Below are positions 24,373 through 34,991 of a stretch of DNA of 64,000 bases, piece after piece. The number at the start of each line of letters is the position of its first letter. The stretch's first letter is position 1. The notes beneath the pieces were generated by a model. That model ran no database searches and was not told the origin of the DNA. It saw nothing but the letters and a program-made list of their open reading frames with translations. Position numbers and translations under genes: made by a program. Origin of the DNA: Pochonia chlamydosporia 170 (Eukaryota; Ascomycota; Sordariomycetes; Hypocreales; Clavicipitaceae). The DNA is taken from NCBI RefSeq assembly GCF_001653235.2, contig NC_035792.1, positions 2,914,001 through 2,978,000 of the forward strand, written 5' to 3'.

Positions 24373-24454
24373 CAGACAGACCCAGCCAGACAGACCCAGC
24401 CAGACAGACCCAGCCAGACAGACCCAGCCAGACAGACCCAGCCAGACAGACAGA
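24373..24454. repeat. Tandem 14-mer (CAGACAGACCCAGC) in the MCM1 leader region
   Basis: Five perfect head-to-tail copies at 24373-24442, then a partial copy. It lies about 480 bases upstream of the MCM1 start, within a zone rich in CCAGAC words, and may be transcribed as 5' leader. Confidence 0.9.
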
Positions 24455-24925
24455 CTCACGCTCCAACAAGGGCTCGAGGCACAAGGGCATCCAAGGGCAC
24501 CGCGCTCGACCACGGGCACCTCCCTCCCTCCTCCGCTCGCACCGCCAGATCCAGTCTAGATCCATCGGCACCACGCTCAAAACAGTATCTCCACCACTTT
24601 GTTCCCTTTTCAGTCAACTTTCAAGACGTCAACTTGTACAAGAGCTTCACTGTCACTTTGGACAGCTTCTGTTGTTGCAAAGCTGCTTCAGCTTTCACCT
24701 TCTCGCGTTCCATCTACGTCCTGCTGAGCGCGACCGAACCGATTGACTTTGTCACGGTCTCGTTGCCCTGCTGCCTTTTCTCGTCCCGCCACCGGCTTTC
24801 TCTTTCCCTAATCATCCCAAAAAGTAACAACAGCGTCCAAACAGCGACAGCTACTTTGTTGGACCCTTGACCTTGATCCAAAGAAGCAACAAAAAGAAGA
24901 AAAAAAAAAAACACGAACCGCGAAT

Positions 24926-26036
24926 ATGGCCGACATCACCGATCAGCACGACCAAACCTCGCCTACCGAGCTCGACGAGTCGCAGTCGGTTGGCAATGGT
25001 AGTGCTCCTACTGAGAGCCGTGGCATCAAGCGCCAGCGTCCTTCTGCGGGCGACGACGACGACGATGATGACGAAAAGGGCGGCCGCGAGCGTCGCAAGA
25101 TTGAGATCAAGTTCATTAGCGACAAATCTCGTCGGCACATTACCTTTTCGAAGCGTAAGGCTGGTATCATGAAGAAGGTTCGTCTTTGCCTAGTAGCCCA
25201 GAATCACCCCCTCTTCCCATCTGAAGAAACCACGGCCTTGGCAGGTTTGGCGCGTTTGCCGTCTCATCTGCACCTCGTTTTGTTGCTTTCGTCGCATCAT
25301 GAAGACGAGATGCCCAACTGCCACTCTGGTGAATGATGTCTTTGTTCGCGTTCTTTACTGATCCGTTGCTTGCAGGCCTACGAACTCTCTGTTTTGACGG
25401 GCACCCAAGTCTTGCTTCTCGTCGTGTCCGAAACGGGCCTCGTCTACACCTTCACGACGCCGAAGTTACAACCACTGGTCACCAAAGCCGAAGGCAAAAA
25501 CTTAATTCAGGTATGCGCATGCCATCGGTCGCCTTCTCCAAGCATATTGCAGATGCACTGTGTTCGCCGTGCACTTTTCTCTAGACTCTTCACGTACCAA
25601 GCCCCGACATAGCCTTGCCACTTGTTCCTTGGCGACCAAGTTCGGTTGCGATGGCTTGACTCGAATCCTTTCCCCTTCACTATTGCAAGCCTCTGCTCTA
25701 TCCTACAACTTCGAACGAATTGGGCTAACATAAAACGTTTTGTAATAGGCTTGTCTCAATGCTCCGGAACCTACTCCTGGCAACGAGAATGGCGTCGACG
25801 GTGGCGACCAAGTTGATTCGCCCGAGGAGTCTGCCGCACAGCATATGCCTCCTCAAGGAGGCAGACCAGGCATGCCGCAGAACCCGCACATGCCCGGAAA
25901 CTACATGCCCAATATGCCCATGGATCCCCAACAAGCTCTCGCGTACCAAAACTACGTGCAACAACGCAACCAAGGGTATGGGTCGGGAATGCCTCCGCAA
26001 GGTGGCATGCCGCCTAGCAACCACCATCAATCATGA
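24926..26036 (+). CDS. MCM1: MADS-box transcription factor Mcm1 (SRF type)
   Basis: DNA-binding combinatorial regulator of mating, cell cycle and development in fungi. Three exons, 24926-25177, 25376-25510 and 25749-26036, give 224 residues. Introns of 198 and 238 nt end in TTGCAG and AATAG; the second has a GCTAAC branch near 25725. Residues 1-52 are acidic and disordered, with a run of seven Asp (DDDDDDD) just before the MADS box. The MADS box starts with GRERRKIEIKFI and contains RRHITFSKRKAGIMKKAYEL, with the first intron right after MKK. The SAM-like part reads VLTGTQVLLLVVSETG and TFTTPKLQPLV. The C terminus is Pro/Met/Gln-rich (MPPQGG repeats) and probably activating. Length and splice positions fit other filamentous ascomycetes. 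The long gene-free upstream region suggests complex regulation; no specific site was identified. Confidence 0.95.
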
Positions 26037-28422
26037 TTGGGACAACATTGAGGAGTAAAAATAACGAGAGGTTGTTGCTGGCCGGACATAACTTGGGAAA
26101 ACCCGCTGATGTGGTACACATTGCGCCAGCGATAAACCTCGGCCATATCTTCTGGACGTTGCTATACTATTTGTGGGGGCTCTGGTGATTTGGCGTTGAT
26201 GATGTGTTGGTATGCGGTTGTTCACAATGCTTCTCTTTTTGATCTGTTTCTCCCTTTTTTCTTTCTTCCTTATCTCGGTTTAAAGTTACCTGGGCCAATC
26301 CTTTGTGTCATGACAAAAATAAGAGAATTTTTCACATCGCAAGGTTTCGTTGTTTGGGCTGCCGTTTGCGACACCGTTCGCCGCGATGACCGTATGGCAG
26401 TGCCTGGCTGAACGATGCAGTTAAAACTATGATTGATTCCCAATCTTTGTCATTTACGCGTCAGTCGAGGCACTGCTCTCTTTTTGAATTGGGTCGAGTT
26501 GTTTCGTTGGGTGCTTCATGGATGGGCTGGGGCTACTGGCGGAGAGTTTTCGACAAGATGGATGGCTGATGTTGCTGGTGCAGACAGAACTAACAACTGC
26601 AGGGGCGGAGAAGGGACTTATCTCATGGATGGACCGATTCTTGTTTTGTGCAGATCGATGCATGAGGATATGAATTTGACGGCTGAGAATAAGAAAGCGA
26701 TGCTAGCCCATGTTTCGACAAGTTGGACAAGCTAAACTACTGGACGTTACGTTTCTAGCGCGAGGGAACATGCATCACTCGTGGCAGTCATTCCTTCTTT
26801 TGAATGGTCTAATAAGTCTGGCTAGCTAGTCCACTCGCTTACCGGCCTTTCTCCTCTTTCTTTTTGCCCTCTCACTCTCTCCTTGTTTTGTTCTTATGGT
26901 ATGGTAATTGGTGTTTTGACGCGGTGGTGGCAAAGGCTGCTTTTACGGAGAGGGTCCGGAGTCGACCAAAATGTATGATACTTTAGTCCTTATGTAGCGA
27001 GTCTACTATAGAGCAAGACTTTAGTAGGCGCGTCTGAATTGTTATTTTCAACGTCCCTTTTTGTGCATGGCATTGCATCTGCCTCGTCAAAAGTGGTTAG
27101 TGCGTCTAGAAAGAGTCGCCATGCATACATTTGAAACCTTAGGAAACCTTGGGAAGCCTGGGTGTTGAAACCACATCCGTATACGGCATAGGACGCGGCA
27201 TGACAAGATCGGCACACAAACCGCGGGAACGGGAATGGAAAGGGAAAAAGGGGGAAAGGGGGGTCCAACATATTTAAAGAATTTGTGCAAGGCTGAACCA
27301 CCCTCGATCTGGATTCTGGGGGCTGCAGATGCGATACTAATTGAGTAAAACGCAGTTCTTTGTTCGGAAATGGTCCTTGGCAGGTCATGTTGCCGCTATG
27401 CTGGATGGAGTAACCGCCTTGCCGGACTTGGACCCGAGTATCTACATCTTGGTGACACAATGCAGGTGAGGGTACGTCATGGGGTAACTGGTTTGTTTTT
27501 TTCTTTTTCTTTTTCAATACTCGTGGCGTGATTGTGCGGGTTTGGGGTCCATGCTGGGGGTTGCCTTTTTGGGGAGGCGGATGTGTTGTGATTGGGGTGT
27601 TGGATGCGGCTGGTGATGTCGTTTTTGGGATGAGGTTGTTTGGGTGCTGAGTTTCCTGGGGTGGTGATTGTGGTTGAAGGCATGTGTTGGTTGGGGATAG
27701 GGATTGGATATGGGAGATGAGTTTGAGTTGTGACTTTGGGTTGTGTTGGTTGGTTGGCTGGGATTTTATTCAGAAACTACCATTGGTTATGAACAGGGAA
27801 GAAAGTCATCTAATGTTGTTATTGAACGAGAAGAGTTTATCAAGTCTCACAAGAAGCTGAGAGCAACTCGTGATAGGCGGCATGGGGTGGCACAGCTCAT
27901 AACAACACGTTACTAATAGTCAACCACCTTTATAGACAGCTGCAACCGAGGAGAGTTTCCTGAAACACTGTTATTTCATGTAATTGCAATTCCTATTGAA
28001 GTTGATTCGCAACTCTTTGGAAATGCAGCCTGCTTAGTCAGTTGGACTTGGGTGGCTTCTCGCTGCATCGGGCTAGTCTGGAGTTTGAGCACATTTGAGA
28101 AGGTTTCTGCACTTGCCCACTCGCAAGTACCTGTACAATGGGTACTTTCAATTCACGACACCACAAACCACCATCAGCTTAATCAAGCTGTTTCCGGATC
28201 AATGGAAATTGTCGGCATGATGGGTAAAATAGGTAGATTTGAACAATTCGAGGTTTTACTACCTACAACCAGGTAGGTAGCCTTCTAAAAACAGGTCATG
28301 ACCGCCTGCATAACAATGCTTTCCCTTGCGCCGTTCGCCATGTAATATCGCCGTTCAGTTGCCTGCTGATGTATCATGAATAACTAGCCAGATGCACCTA
28401 TGGCCCAGTCCTTCATCTTAAA
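26037..28422. other. Gene-free region 3' of MCM1 and 3' of the copper transporter
   Basis: Convergent gap of 2.4 kb. The open frames here (for example 26990-27517 -) are low-complexity and carry no recognisable domain. It should hold the 3' ends of both neighbours. Confidence 0.5.
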
Positions 28423-29053
28423 TCAATGCTCTCCTGCGCCACTATGACGACCGACAGCAAGACTGCCGATAAAAACGCCCGCAAGCACAGACATGAAGTA
28501 GCCGACGTTCATGGTCATGACTGCCAGCATACTATGACAATATTAGCTTCATCATCCATAATCTGAATCCGTGGAAAACGTACAGAAGATATCCAACTCC
28601 AACTATGACGGTGTCCAGCGCAGCTCGCAGAGGATCGACGCTAAATCGCCACGGTCTCTTGACAGCCCCAGCCTGCGCTACCACGATGACGCTCTCCTCG
28701 ACACCGTTTGCCGTCAAAGTCATTGGCTTGGCGAGGGAATCGCTTGAGATTCTATCCGATAGCGAGGCTTTGCCCTGGGCAGCCACGTAGCGACGCTTCA
28801 TGTCCTTGGCGAGCCATCTCGCTTCCTGGATGCTTCTCGCAGCAAGCAGGAGGCGGCCGATGATGGCAAGCACAACGAGAAAGATGCAGGTTCCGGCGTA
28901 GGCGCCTGCGTTTCGGGGCGTCCACGAGTTTGCGTACAGAGGAGTTGCGGTGTTTGTTTGGAAGACCATGGCCATCATCATTAATCCCGAGCCGGAGTCG
29001 GAGCCGGAGCCCATGTCCATGTCCATGCCGCCGTGCCGAGGGAAAACAGACAT
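28423..29053 (-). CDS. Ctr-family copper transporter
   Basis: Imports Cu(I) as a homotrimer across the plasma or vacuolar membrane. Two exons on the minus strand, 29053-28584 and 28531-28423, give 192 residues. The 52-nt intron (GTACGT donor, AGCTAAT branch, ATAG acceptor) joins GVGYL to LMLAVMT. The N terminus is Met-rich (GGMDMDMGS and LMMMAM), as in copper-capturing Ctr proteins. Membrane segment one lies near residues 52-70. Segment two holds the signature MLAVM (MxxxM) and segment three GVFIG (GxxxG), both in or beside the second exon. The intervening loop is long and charged. No Cys/His-rich C-terminal tail is present, only GRHSGAGEH. Whether it is the surface (Ctr1/Ctr3) or vacuolar (Ctr2) type cannot be decided here. 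Confidence 0.88.
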
Positions 29054-31622
29054 TTTGAGGCTTTGATAATTCGTAGTTTTGTGTATGGATGAAATGGCTT
29101 TTGGGCGGAGGTGGGATGTTGCAAAGTGTCAACGGAATGCTTGTGCTACCGTCGAGCTGGGTCAAGCTGCTTAAATAAAAAAAAAGAGAGTGATCAGAGG
29201 TATGCGCCGAAAAAAGAGATAGTCGCGTCGATGCTGGAGGAAGGAGTGGCCATATGCCCTCCCTCGAGTTGGATTGAGCACGTTCTCGACACCGTCAGTG
29301 AGACGGCTCCGAGACACGAAACCGTGTTAAGGGTAGGGATGGGGATGATTTTTGTTTGGCCGCAAGCCACTTGATGTCCCAAACAGGGCGAGTCGCGTAT
29401 GGTAGCTGGCTCAAGAGGTATGAGAATTTTTGGAGGAGGGAGAGAGTGTAAATTCTGGGGGGTTTTGTCGGGAAAGGAGATTTTTGAATCATCGTGCTTT
29501 GGCTTGTCAGTGTTGAGCAAGTTGTTACAGGCGCCACTATTCATGGGTCTGGTGTGGGAGAATCTGTTAACAGAGGGCAACTGTGAATGGTGGGTGAATT
29601 GTTAGTGTTATTGGGAGCTTGTCGCTGAATTTGGAAGGAATGGGTCTGGCGAAGGAGGGGCAGAGGCGAGCAGCGTGGGGAGGAAAGTACCGGTACTTCT
29701 GGTTGGTACCAGACTCTGCTTACACAGACTTCAATGTTCAATGTTGGCTTGGTGGGATTTGGATGTCAAGCAAACAATTCTAGTGACCCAACGCCCAAAC
29801 AGTTTAACCCCCTTTCCATTTTCTCTACAAGTCATTGTCATCTCTGATTGAGAACTGATCAAGACATTGCTGGCAATACACAGCCCAAGTCTTGACTCGA
29901 TCAACCTAGCACGATTCATCACCAACCAACCTGAAGCCGACATAGTCAGTCACTCAACACAGTCACCAAACGGCATATCTTGTCAGAAAGATATACCATG
30001 TCACGAACGCCTCGTTGCATCTAAAATTACACTTTTATGCATCGATAGATTCAGTTTATCGCCTACGTAGTCTATAGTACTGCATCCTCCATACGTGATA
30101 GGCTTCAACTGATGTGCACATCATACACCACCATCACACATCTATTGTAACCTTACCCAACCAAGCTGGGATATTAACCAAGACCAAGACGTATCGCCAG
30201 CTCAGATGCGAGATGTGGCTTTGATCTGGGACTCGTTACCGTATGGCTGAAACGCCGTAAGGCCAGGTCAATCTTGGCTTTGATCAACTTTAAACCTGAA
30301 ACTGGTCAAGTCTCATCTAACAAACATTCTCATGAGAAGATTACGACAGCACCGGCATTTGTTTGCTTTATTTCCATGAGTCTAGTGCAAAAGTTGGTCT
30401 TTTCGTAACGTCACAATATTGGAAAGCGTGAATAGCTGCCTGCCGTTTAGTTCCCGTCGCATTCGGTTGCAGATGGCAGGGAACAACTCGCATTTCACGC
30501 TGGACCAAGGGCCACAACCTGTAGAACATTCGCTTACGCCCCGGATTTGCGAGACGAAACTAGCCCAGGCAGGATGTGCAGGCATCATCTCCAGGTAAGA
30601 AGCATACAATTAAACTATCAACTAGTCCCGCGCCACAGGGCGGCAAGGTCGCCTCTGCCGACGCAATTATCGTGCCACCATCCATGGGTCAAAGCAAGTT
30701 AAAAATGTAGGCATGAAATGACTTAATCGGATCCTGAGCAGCCGATCTGTGGTATATGCTGGAGTCATAGCGGTGTATCGTATGTTGTTGCTGAATCATG
30801 CCAAGACAGCCACGTACCAAACCACACATCGAGATGTACTTCACCCTTGTGAAACCTTGTCAAGCGCATACGTACCCTTATTTAGTCCTATGGAGAGCAA
30901 AAGCAAATCGCTGTAACATCGAATCTATCAGAATCCGATTTATCAGTGGATGGAAGCTGCGTAGATGGTACGTCTGCTTCGTATTTGCGGATTAGAACAT
31001 CCATCTGTCTGTCCTAATCAGGTTCCGTGCTTACATCAGCCTCTTCAATCCATGACGGCAGGATACAGTGGAAAACAGAAGGGTCATTGCCTTTGGCGTG
31101 GCAGATGATTGTATGTCGTGACAAGTTAGTGTTTGCTTGAGCGAGTACAAGTCATCTCAGTCAGGCCCTATGTCTGAATAGTCGTTTTCAAGAGTGCAAA
31201 GTACCGAAAATAACACAACTCTTTCCAAATTATGGAATATATAATGCTAATATCGACAAAATATTAGATGCGTGTATATAATTGCCAATAGCGCTCGCAT
31301 GAACTGAGCAGACACAGTTGTCGCCAATCGCTTTCTAACAACCAATTTCAGATATGGCTTAAACCACCAACAAGATAGCAATTGCACAACAGACAACTAA
31401 AAGAGAGAAAATCGGAAATGACTGTACGTTTTTATCCTTAAGTCCCCCACCAGCACCCCATATCTTCTGGCTAGTGGAAGTTGGCTACATCCAAAATGTT
31501 GCAACTTCAACCTAGCCTCTGCAATAGCATCTTCAATAATAACAACATATTCCACAGCGTTCTCCAATATCCACCACCACTTTCCTCCGTAATACGGCTC
31601 TTTAGTCCTCCATATTTGCCCA
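29054..31622. other. Gene-free region upstream of the copper transporter
   Basis: The right part of the promoter of the copper transporter should lie at 29054-29700. I saw no convincing copper-response site. A 75-codon minus-strand frame at 30382-30609 has four Cys (SECSTGCG, VKCE, AIC) but no recognisable family. Nothing else can be supported. Confidence 0.45.
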
Positions 31623-31871
31623 TTATGACCGAACCAAAGCCCATGATCCGGTAATCGTACACGGTACATCTTCCCCTCCGTGTTCTGGGCAGTACAACTC
31701 TACAGGACGTGTCAAATCCTGTATCTTGCGCACCCTCTCTCCTAGGGCACATCGACCCGTCATGTCTAAAGAAAATCCGCAGAATTTTGTTTCTCGTTGT
31801 AGAAATTCTTTCGACGGTTTAGGGCATCTAGGATGCCCACACCCGACCATGTAAAGGTCTGTCCAGCACAT
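31623..31871 (-). CDS. Small MC-type Cys-rich protein, cluster gene A
   Basis: 82 residues in one exon, starting MCWTDLYMVGCGH. Cys at positions 2, 11, 16, 31, 41 and 61, with YCPEH at 60-64, so it could bind one or two zinc ions. Spacing agrees with gene B (C2-x8-C-x4-C, then C-x9-C-x19-YC-x2-H). No signal peptide, so it is probably intracellular. A TATATAA box lies about 180 bp upstream, and blocks around the start and further upstream are shared with gene B. Function is unknown. The C-terminal 15 residues after GGED may be altered by an intron I cannot place. Confidence 0.62.
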   Translation of the reverse strand: MCWTDLYMVGCGHPRCPKPSKEFLQRETKFCGFSLDMTGRCALGERVRKIQDLTRPVELYCPEHGGEDVPCTITGSWALVRS

Positions 31872-32049
31872 GATGCCTTCATGTATGTGCTGCGGCTATA
31901 TTTGAGCGGCATGTATATTGTTTCAAAAGAGGATAGGATCGTCGGTCTTGTACCGAGTTGCTGGTAGCCTTGGAAGGTTGACGATGGTTGGCAGAAGGAG
32001 GTGTCGACAGGAAAAAAGAGATAACACTCTTAACCGACTCTAGGAGAGT

Positions 32050-32056
32050 TTATATA
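32050..32056 (-). promoter_or_regulatory. TATA-like box of cluster gene A
   Basis: TATATAA on the minus strand, about 180 bp upstream of the start at 31871, within a block shared with gene B upstream sequence. Confidence 0.5.
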
Positions 32057-32291
32057 ATGTATATCAAAGCCTTTGGTCTCTATTCAACTGTATTCAACGC
32101 GAGTTGGACTTACAGACAAACATCAAATGAAAAATATGGTCAAGTTCAAGAATCTTGCGCGTACTCAGATTAAACCCTGTTCATTGGCTATTCTAACGTT
32201 CAACTAACAAGCTTCCTTTGAAGTGAGACTCAGTACTAACAAAGACAACGTATTCAACGGCAGTCCCCAAATTAAAATCCCACCGCCTTGT

Positions 32292-32588
32292 TCAGCCGTC
32301 CTCATCCTCCATATTCCCCCATCGTACCGTCCAACCCCACGACTTCCACATCCCTACGCTTCGGTCTTCCTTCCACAAGTACCAACGTCTTTGCGGGTTA
32401 TGCCTATCACAATATTCTTCTGGAGAAGTATGCGTGGAGTCAATTTCTAAGGTTTTCAGGTCACGAGGACATTTATTTCCCGGGCCTTTAGGTGTGAGAC
32501 AGTCCTCAATTCCTCCTGACCATCTGCTCGTCCGCTTGTTGCATCCTCTCCGCGCACACCTAATGTGGAACCAGACTTCCCAGCACAT
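32292..32588 (-). CDS. Small MC-type Cys-rich protein, cluster gene B
   Basis: 98 residues in one exon, starting MCWEVWFHIRCARRGC. Cys at 2, 11, 16, 30, 40 and 60, then YCDRH. The pattern matches gene A with one residue difference in one spacer, although other residues differ widely, which points to selection on the metal-binding-like skeleton. The C terminus is Trp-rich (RRWYLWKED, WKSWGWTVRW). No signal peptide or membrane segment. Function unknown; a zinc-binding fold is an inference from the Cys/His pattern. Confidence 0.62.
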   Translation of the reverse strand: MCWEVWFHIRCARRGCNKRTSRWSGGIEDCLTPKGPGNKCPRDLKTLEIDSTHTSPEEYCDRHNPQRRWYLWKEDRSVGMWKSWGWTVRWGNMEDEDG

Positions 32589-32759
32589 GACGCCAACTGG
32601 TGTTTGCGGCTGTACGAGAGTACGCTTTCTCAGAAAGAATAAGTGGTGGGTTGGGAGATTACTGATCGCAGTATTGGAAGGTTGATGATGGTCTTGGTTG
32701 GATGTGTAGAGAGAGAGGGAGGGAGAGACAACATGGCCTTGTCTGGATCTCGAGAGAAC

Positions 32760-32766
32760 TTATATA
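32760..32766 (-). promoter_or_regulatory. TATA-like box of cluster gene B
   Basis: TATATAA on the minus strand about 175 bp upstream of the start at 32588. Confidence 0.5.
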
Positions 32767-33179
32767 TTGTTTATCAGAGGGTGTGGTTTTGAATTGATAT
32801 TTAAGTAATTCCAATGGAGGTCCGGACTAGCACCGAGCACGACAAAAAGTCAAGTTGACGATATCTGATATGCAAGAGATTAGGACCTTGTGATGCTGTA
32901 TCCTTCCCGTACATGTCCAAAACTCCCTTGTAAAACTGTGCGACTTATCATCGACTTTGATCTTTTTTCATCTTGAGATCTCCCAAAAGTTAGTACGTGT
33001 CCCTTGATACTGTAGTGCTTATACAACATAAGAATATACCCGCTCGTTTCATAGAGATGTGTCTATCCATCGGAGGCACTACTGTCTCCCGGGACTTCAT
33101 ATTCGCGCATGTTTGGCTAAACACACCGCTGTTCTTCTACCGTCAGCCGTAGAGTTGTCCTCACCTGATTCTTCGCCAG

Positions 33180-33377
33180 TCTCGTCACGGTGTTTCTGGG
33201 CAGCAGGAGGGACAGGTAGGCTTTTTTTTTTCATATGTTTATAGGCTTCTTCTCTTTACCACATTCCTGGGGCCTTCGTCATTTCTCACTGTCGCACGTC
33301 GCGGTCTGACCATCTCGCCGTTTGAACGATCGTTGACAGTTCTCGCACTCTCCGAAGTATATGTCGTTCTCGCAATT
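33180..33377 (-). pseudogene. Decayed MC-type Cys-rich paralogue, cluster gene C
   Basis: Aligned with genes D and E, the frame reads NCENDIYFGECENC, with Cys at the same positions 2, 11, 14 and 28 as the intact genes. The codon at position 1 is AAT rather than ATG, and a stop follows CDSEK. Further on, QECGKEKK and TCPSC still echo the family. A TATA-like word lies about 169 bp upstream, and the sequence beyond it is near-identical in blocks to that upstream of gene D. This is a relic of a tandem duplication. Confidence 0.62.
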
Positions 33378-33542
33378 GCGCCAGGGGGACAAGGCTTCTT
33401 GATTTCGTCTGGATGATCGGTCATGCAAAGGAGTGAAAAGGTGCCTTAACAGCAATTTGACTTGAGATGTCTGTCGGGTATCTTGACAAGATTTGTTTGT
33501 TATGTGTATGGGGAGGGATTGACCCCAGCCATCACGGTACCT

Positions 33543-33550
33543 TGATATAT
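33543..33550 (-). promoter_or_regulatory. TATA-like box of decayed gene C
   Basis: ATATATCA on the minus strand, at the position expected from the paralogues. The flanking 33541-33640 matches 34328-34420, including the block ATGACGCAACAGCCTATG. Confidence 0.45.
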
Positions 33551-33687
33551 TGCCTCCTACAGGTCAATTCTAGCATACAAATTGCATGACGCAACAGCCT
33601 ATGTTTTGTAGTGAAACAAAGGTCGAGCTCAAGCCCACGATAGGGAATAAACTTCGTCATCACGAAAGTCTAGAGGTCCTGTATATG

Positions 33688-34170
33688 TCAAAAACTCCCT
33701 CTGAAAATCAGGCGACCCATCCTTTCCTTTGACCGTTTCCACCTTAAAATGCCCCAAATATTAGCACATACCCTTTGAAATTGTGGTTCATTCACAGCAG
33801 GAGAACGTACCCTTCTAGACCACCCCTCCGGGACCTTGGATGGCGCATCCCCATCCTTCAAAGTAGACCATTTCTTTTTCTCATGTGCCAAATTGGGTGG
33901 GGTTGCTGGTCGGCCTCTGTCTGAAGTCTCGGAGGCCTTTTTTCCCGCGTTCTGAGACTCTTCGCACTTACCGCAGGAAGACTTACACACGATATTGATG
34001 ATGTGCAACCCGGCGCTCTTCGGATCTGTGTCGTCGGGTAAGCAATCCCGAGGTTTCTTTTTCCCAGACATTCTTCTGGCATATACGCAGGTCCTGTATG
34101 AAGGACCTCTGTCACGGTCCTTCATGTTGCAGTTTGTGCAATAGAAACGTCGCACGAAAATTTTGCACAT
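33688..34170 (-). CDS. Small MC-type Cys-rich protein, cluster gene D
   Basis: 160 residues, starting MCKIFVRRFYCTNC. Cys at 2, 11, 14, 28, 43, 62, 66 and 69; the last three form CKSSCGKC. The first four positions match gene E and relic C exactly. After the Cys-rich part the protein is basic and Pro-rich without clear features, so the true end may be earlier or involve splicing. No signal peptide. It may bind zinc; role unknown. The 3' part (33681-33800) resembles 32920-33050, marking the edge of the C/D duplication. Confidence 0.6.
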   Translation of the reverse strand: MCKIFVRRFYCTNCNMKDRDRGPSYRTCVYARRMSGKKKPRDCLPDDTDPKSAGLHIINIVCKSSCGKCEESQNAGKKASETSDRGRPATPPNLAHEKKKWSTLKDGDAPSKVPEGWSRRVRSPAVNEPQFQRVCANIWGILRWKRSKERMGRLIFRGSF

Positions 34171-34329
34171 CGCGGCAAGGGGAAAGGATTTGGCGGTTTT
34201 GGTCGGACACGAGGCCTCTTAAAGAGTGAAACAAAGATCTTGTGACCAAAACTTAGAACGGACTTCGTCGTATTTTGTCAAAGCCTGATAAGGGTAGGGG
34301 ACAAGTCGGCGCAAGTAGTTGCGGGAGCT

Positions 34330-34336
34330 TTATATA
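34330..34336 (-). promoter_or_regulatory. TATA-like box of cluster gene D
   Basis: TATATAA on the minus strand about 163 bp upstream of the start at 34170. Confidence 0.5.
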
Positions 34337-34610
34337 TTGTCTCCTGAACTCTAGCATACGAATTAGATGACGCAACAGCCTATGAGCAATACAGAAACAA
34401 AGGTTGAGTTCAAAACGTCGTCAAAAATCGGACCTGCCCTGTTGCAAGAGAGCATTGCGCAACAGCCCTTTGACGACAGAGTGAACAACCGTTGGCGTCA
34501 ATATATTCATCTGCAACCTGACCCCAATGTCAGAAACTCTCTTTGTAAACCCAAGGTGAAACAGCCCAACACATCCTTCAATCCACGACACAACCGCACT
34601 CTGAACTCGC

Positions 34611-34838
34611 CTAACCCTTCCCCATAAGTTTCTTGTTGCGGCGTTCCTCGCATTTACTGCAGTACAAGTCCCCCTCCATTATCCACTTGACGCGGATTGT
34701 TCGTATGCCTGACCTGCACTCTCCGCGTTTAACTCCTGCCGCGATGAGTTCCTCGCATGTGTCGTCCTCGTCTGTCCATTCGCTCAGGTTTTTGAGGCAC
34801 GTGTTGCACTCTTTGAAGTAGATGATGTTGTAACACAT
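34611..34838 (-). CDS. Small MC-type Cys-rich protein, cluster gene E
   Basis: 75 residues, starting MCYNIIYFKECNTC and ending KLMGKG. Cys at 2, 11, 14, 28, 41, 60 and 63, with LYCSKCEE near the end matching CGKCEE of gene D. The open frame continues upstream to 35204, but the MC start is chosen because all paralogues begin this way and a TATATATT box lies 150 bp upstream. Compact, charged and without signal peptide; possibly a zinc ribbon. Function unknown. Confidence 0.6.
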   Translation of the reverse strand: MCYNIIYFKECNTCLKNLSEWTDEDDTCEELIAAGVKRGECRSGIRTIRVKWIMEGDLYCSKCEERRNKKLMGKG

Positions 34839-34983
34839 TGTGTTGTTGCTGTTTGTGTTTACTCGAGTGTTCTTGAGTTGTCGGGGTATGTGGACAGAAT
34901 TGGTGTTGATTGTGTTCAGACAAATTATGGCGGAAGATTGGATGACATGTCGAGGTTCCATGGTCTCATTGGGCAGAAAGAAA

Positions 34984-34991
34984 ATATATAT
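34984..34991 (-). promoter_or_regulatory. TATA-like box of cluster gene E
   Basis: ATATATAT-type box on the minus strand about 150 bp upstream of the start at 34838. Confidence 0.4.

Larger units (their letters stand above)
17204..24925. other. 7.7 kb gene-poor region upstream of MCM1
   Basis: No gene is recognisable here. Contents I can support are a third dispersed repeat copy (18825-18950), a heptamer run at 23225-23261, TACTCCGTA words at 22218, 22734 and 24037, and a tandem 14-mer at 24373-24454. From about 24300 to 24925 the sequence is pyrimidine- and CA-rich, consistent with a long MCM1 leader. The longest frame, 255 codons at 23137-23904 (-), is Trp-rich and unlike any family I know. 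Confidence 0.5.
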
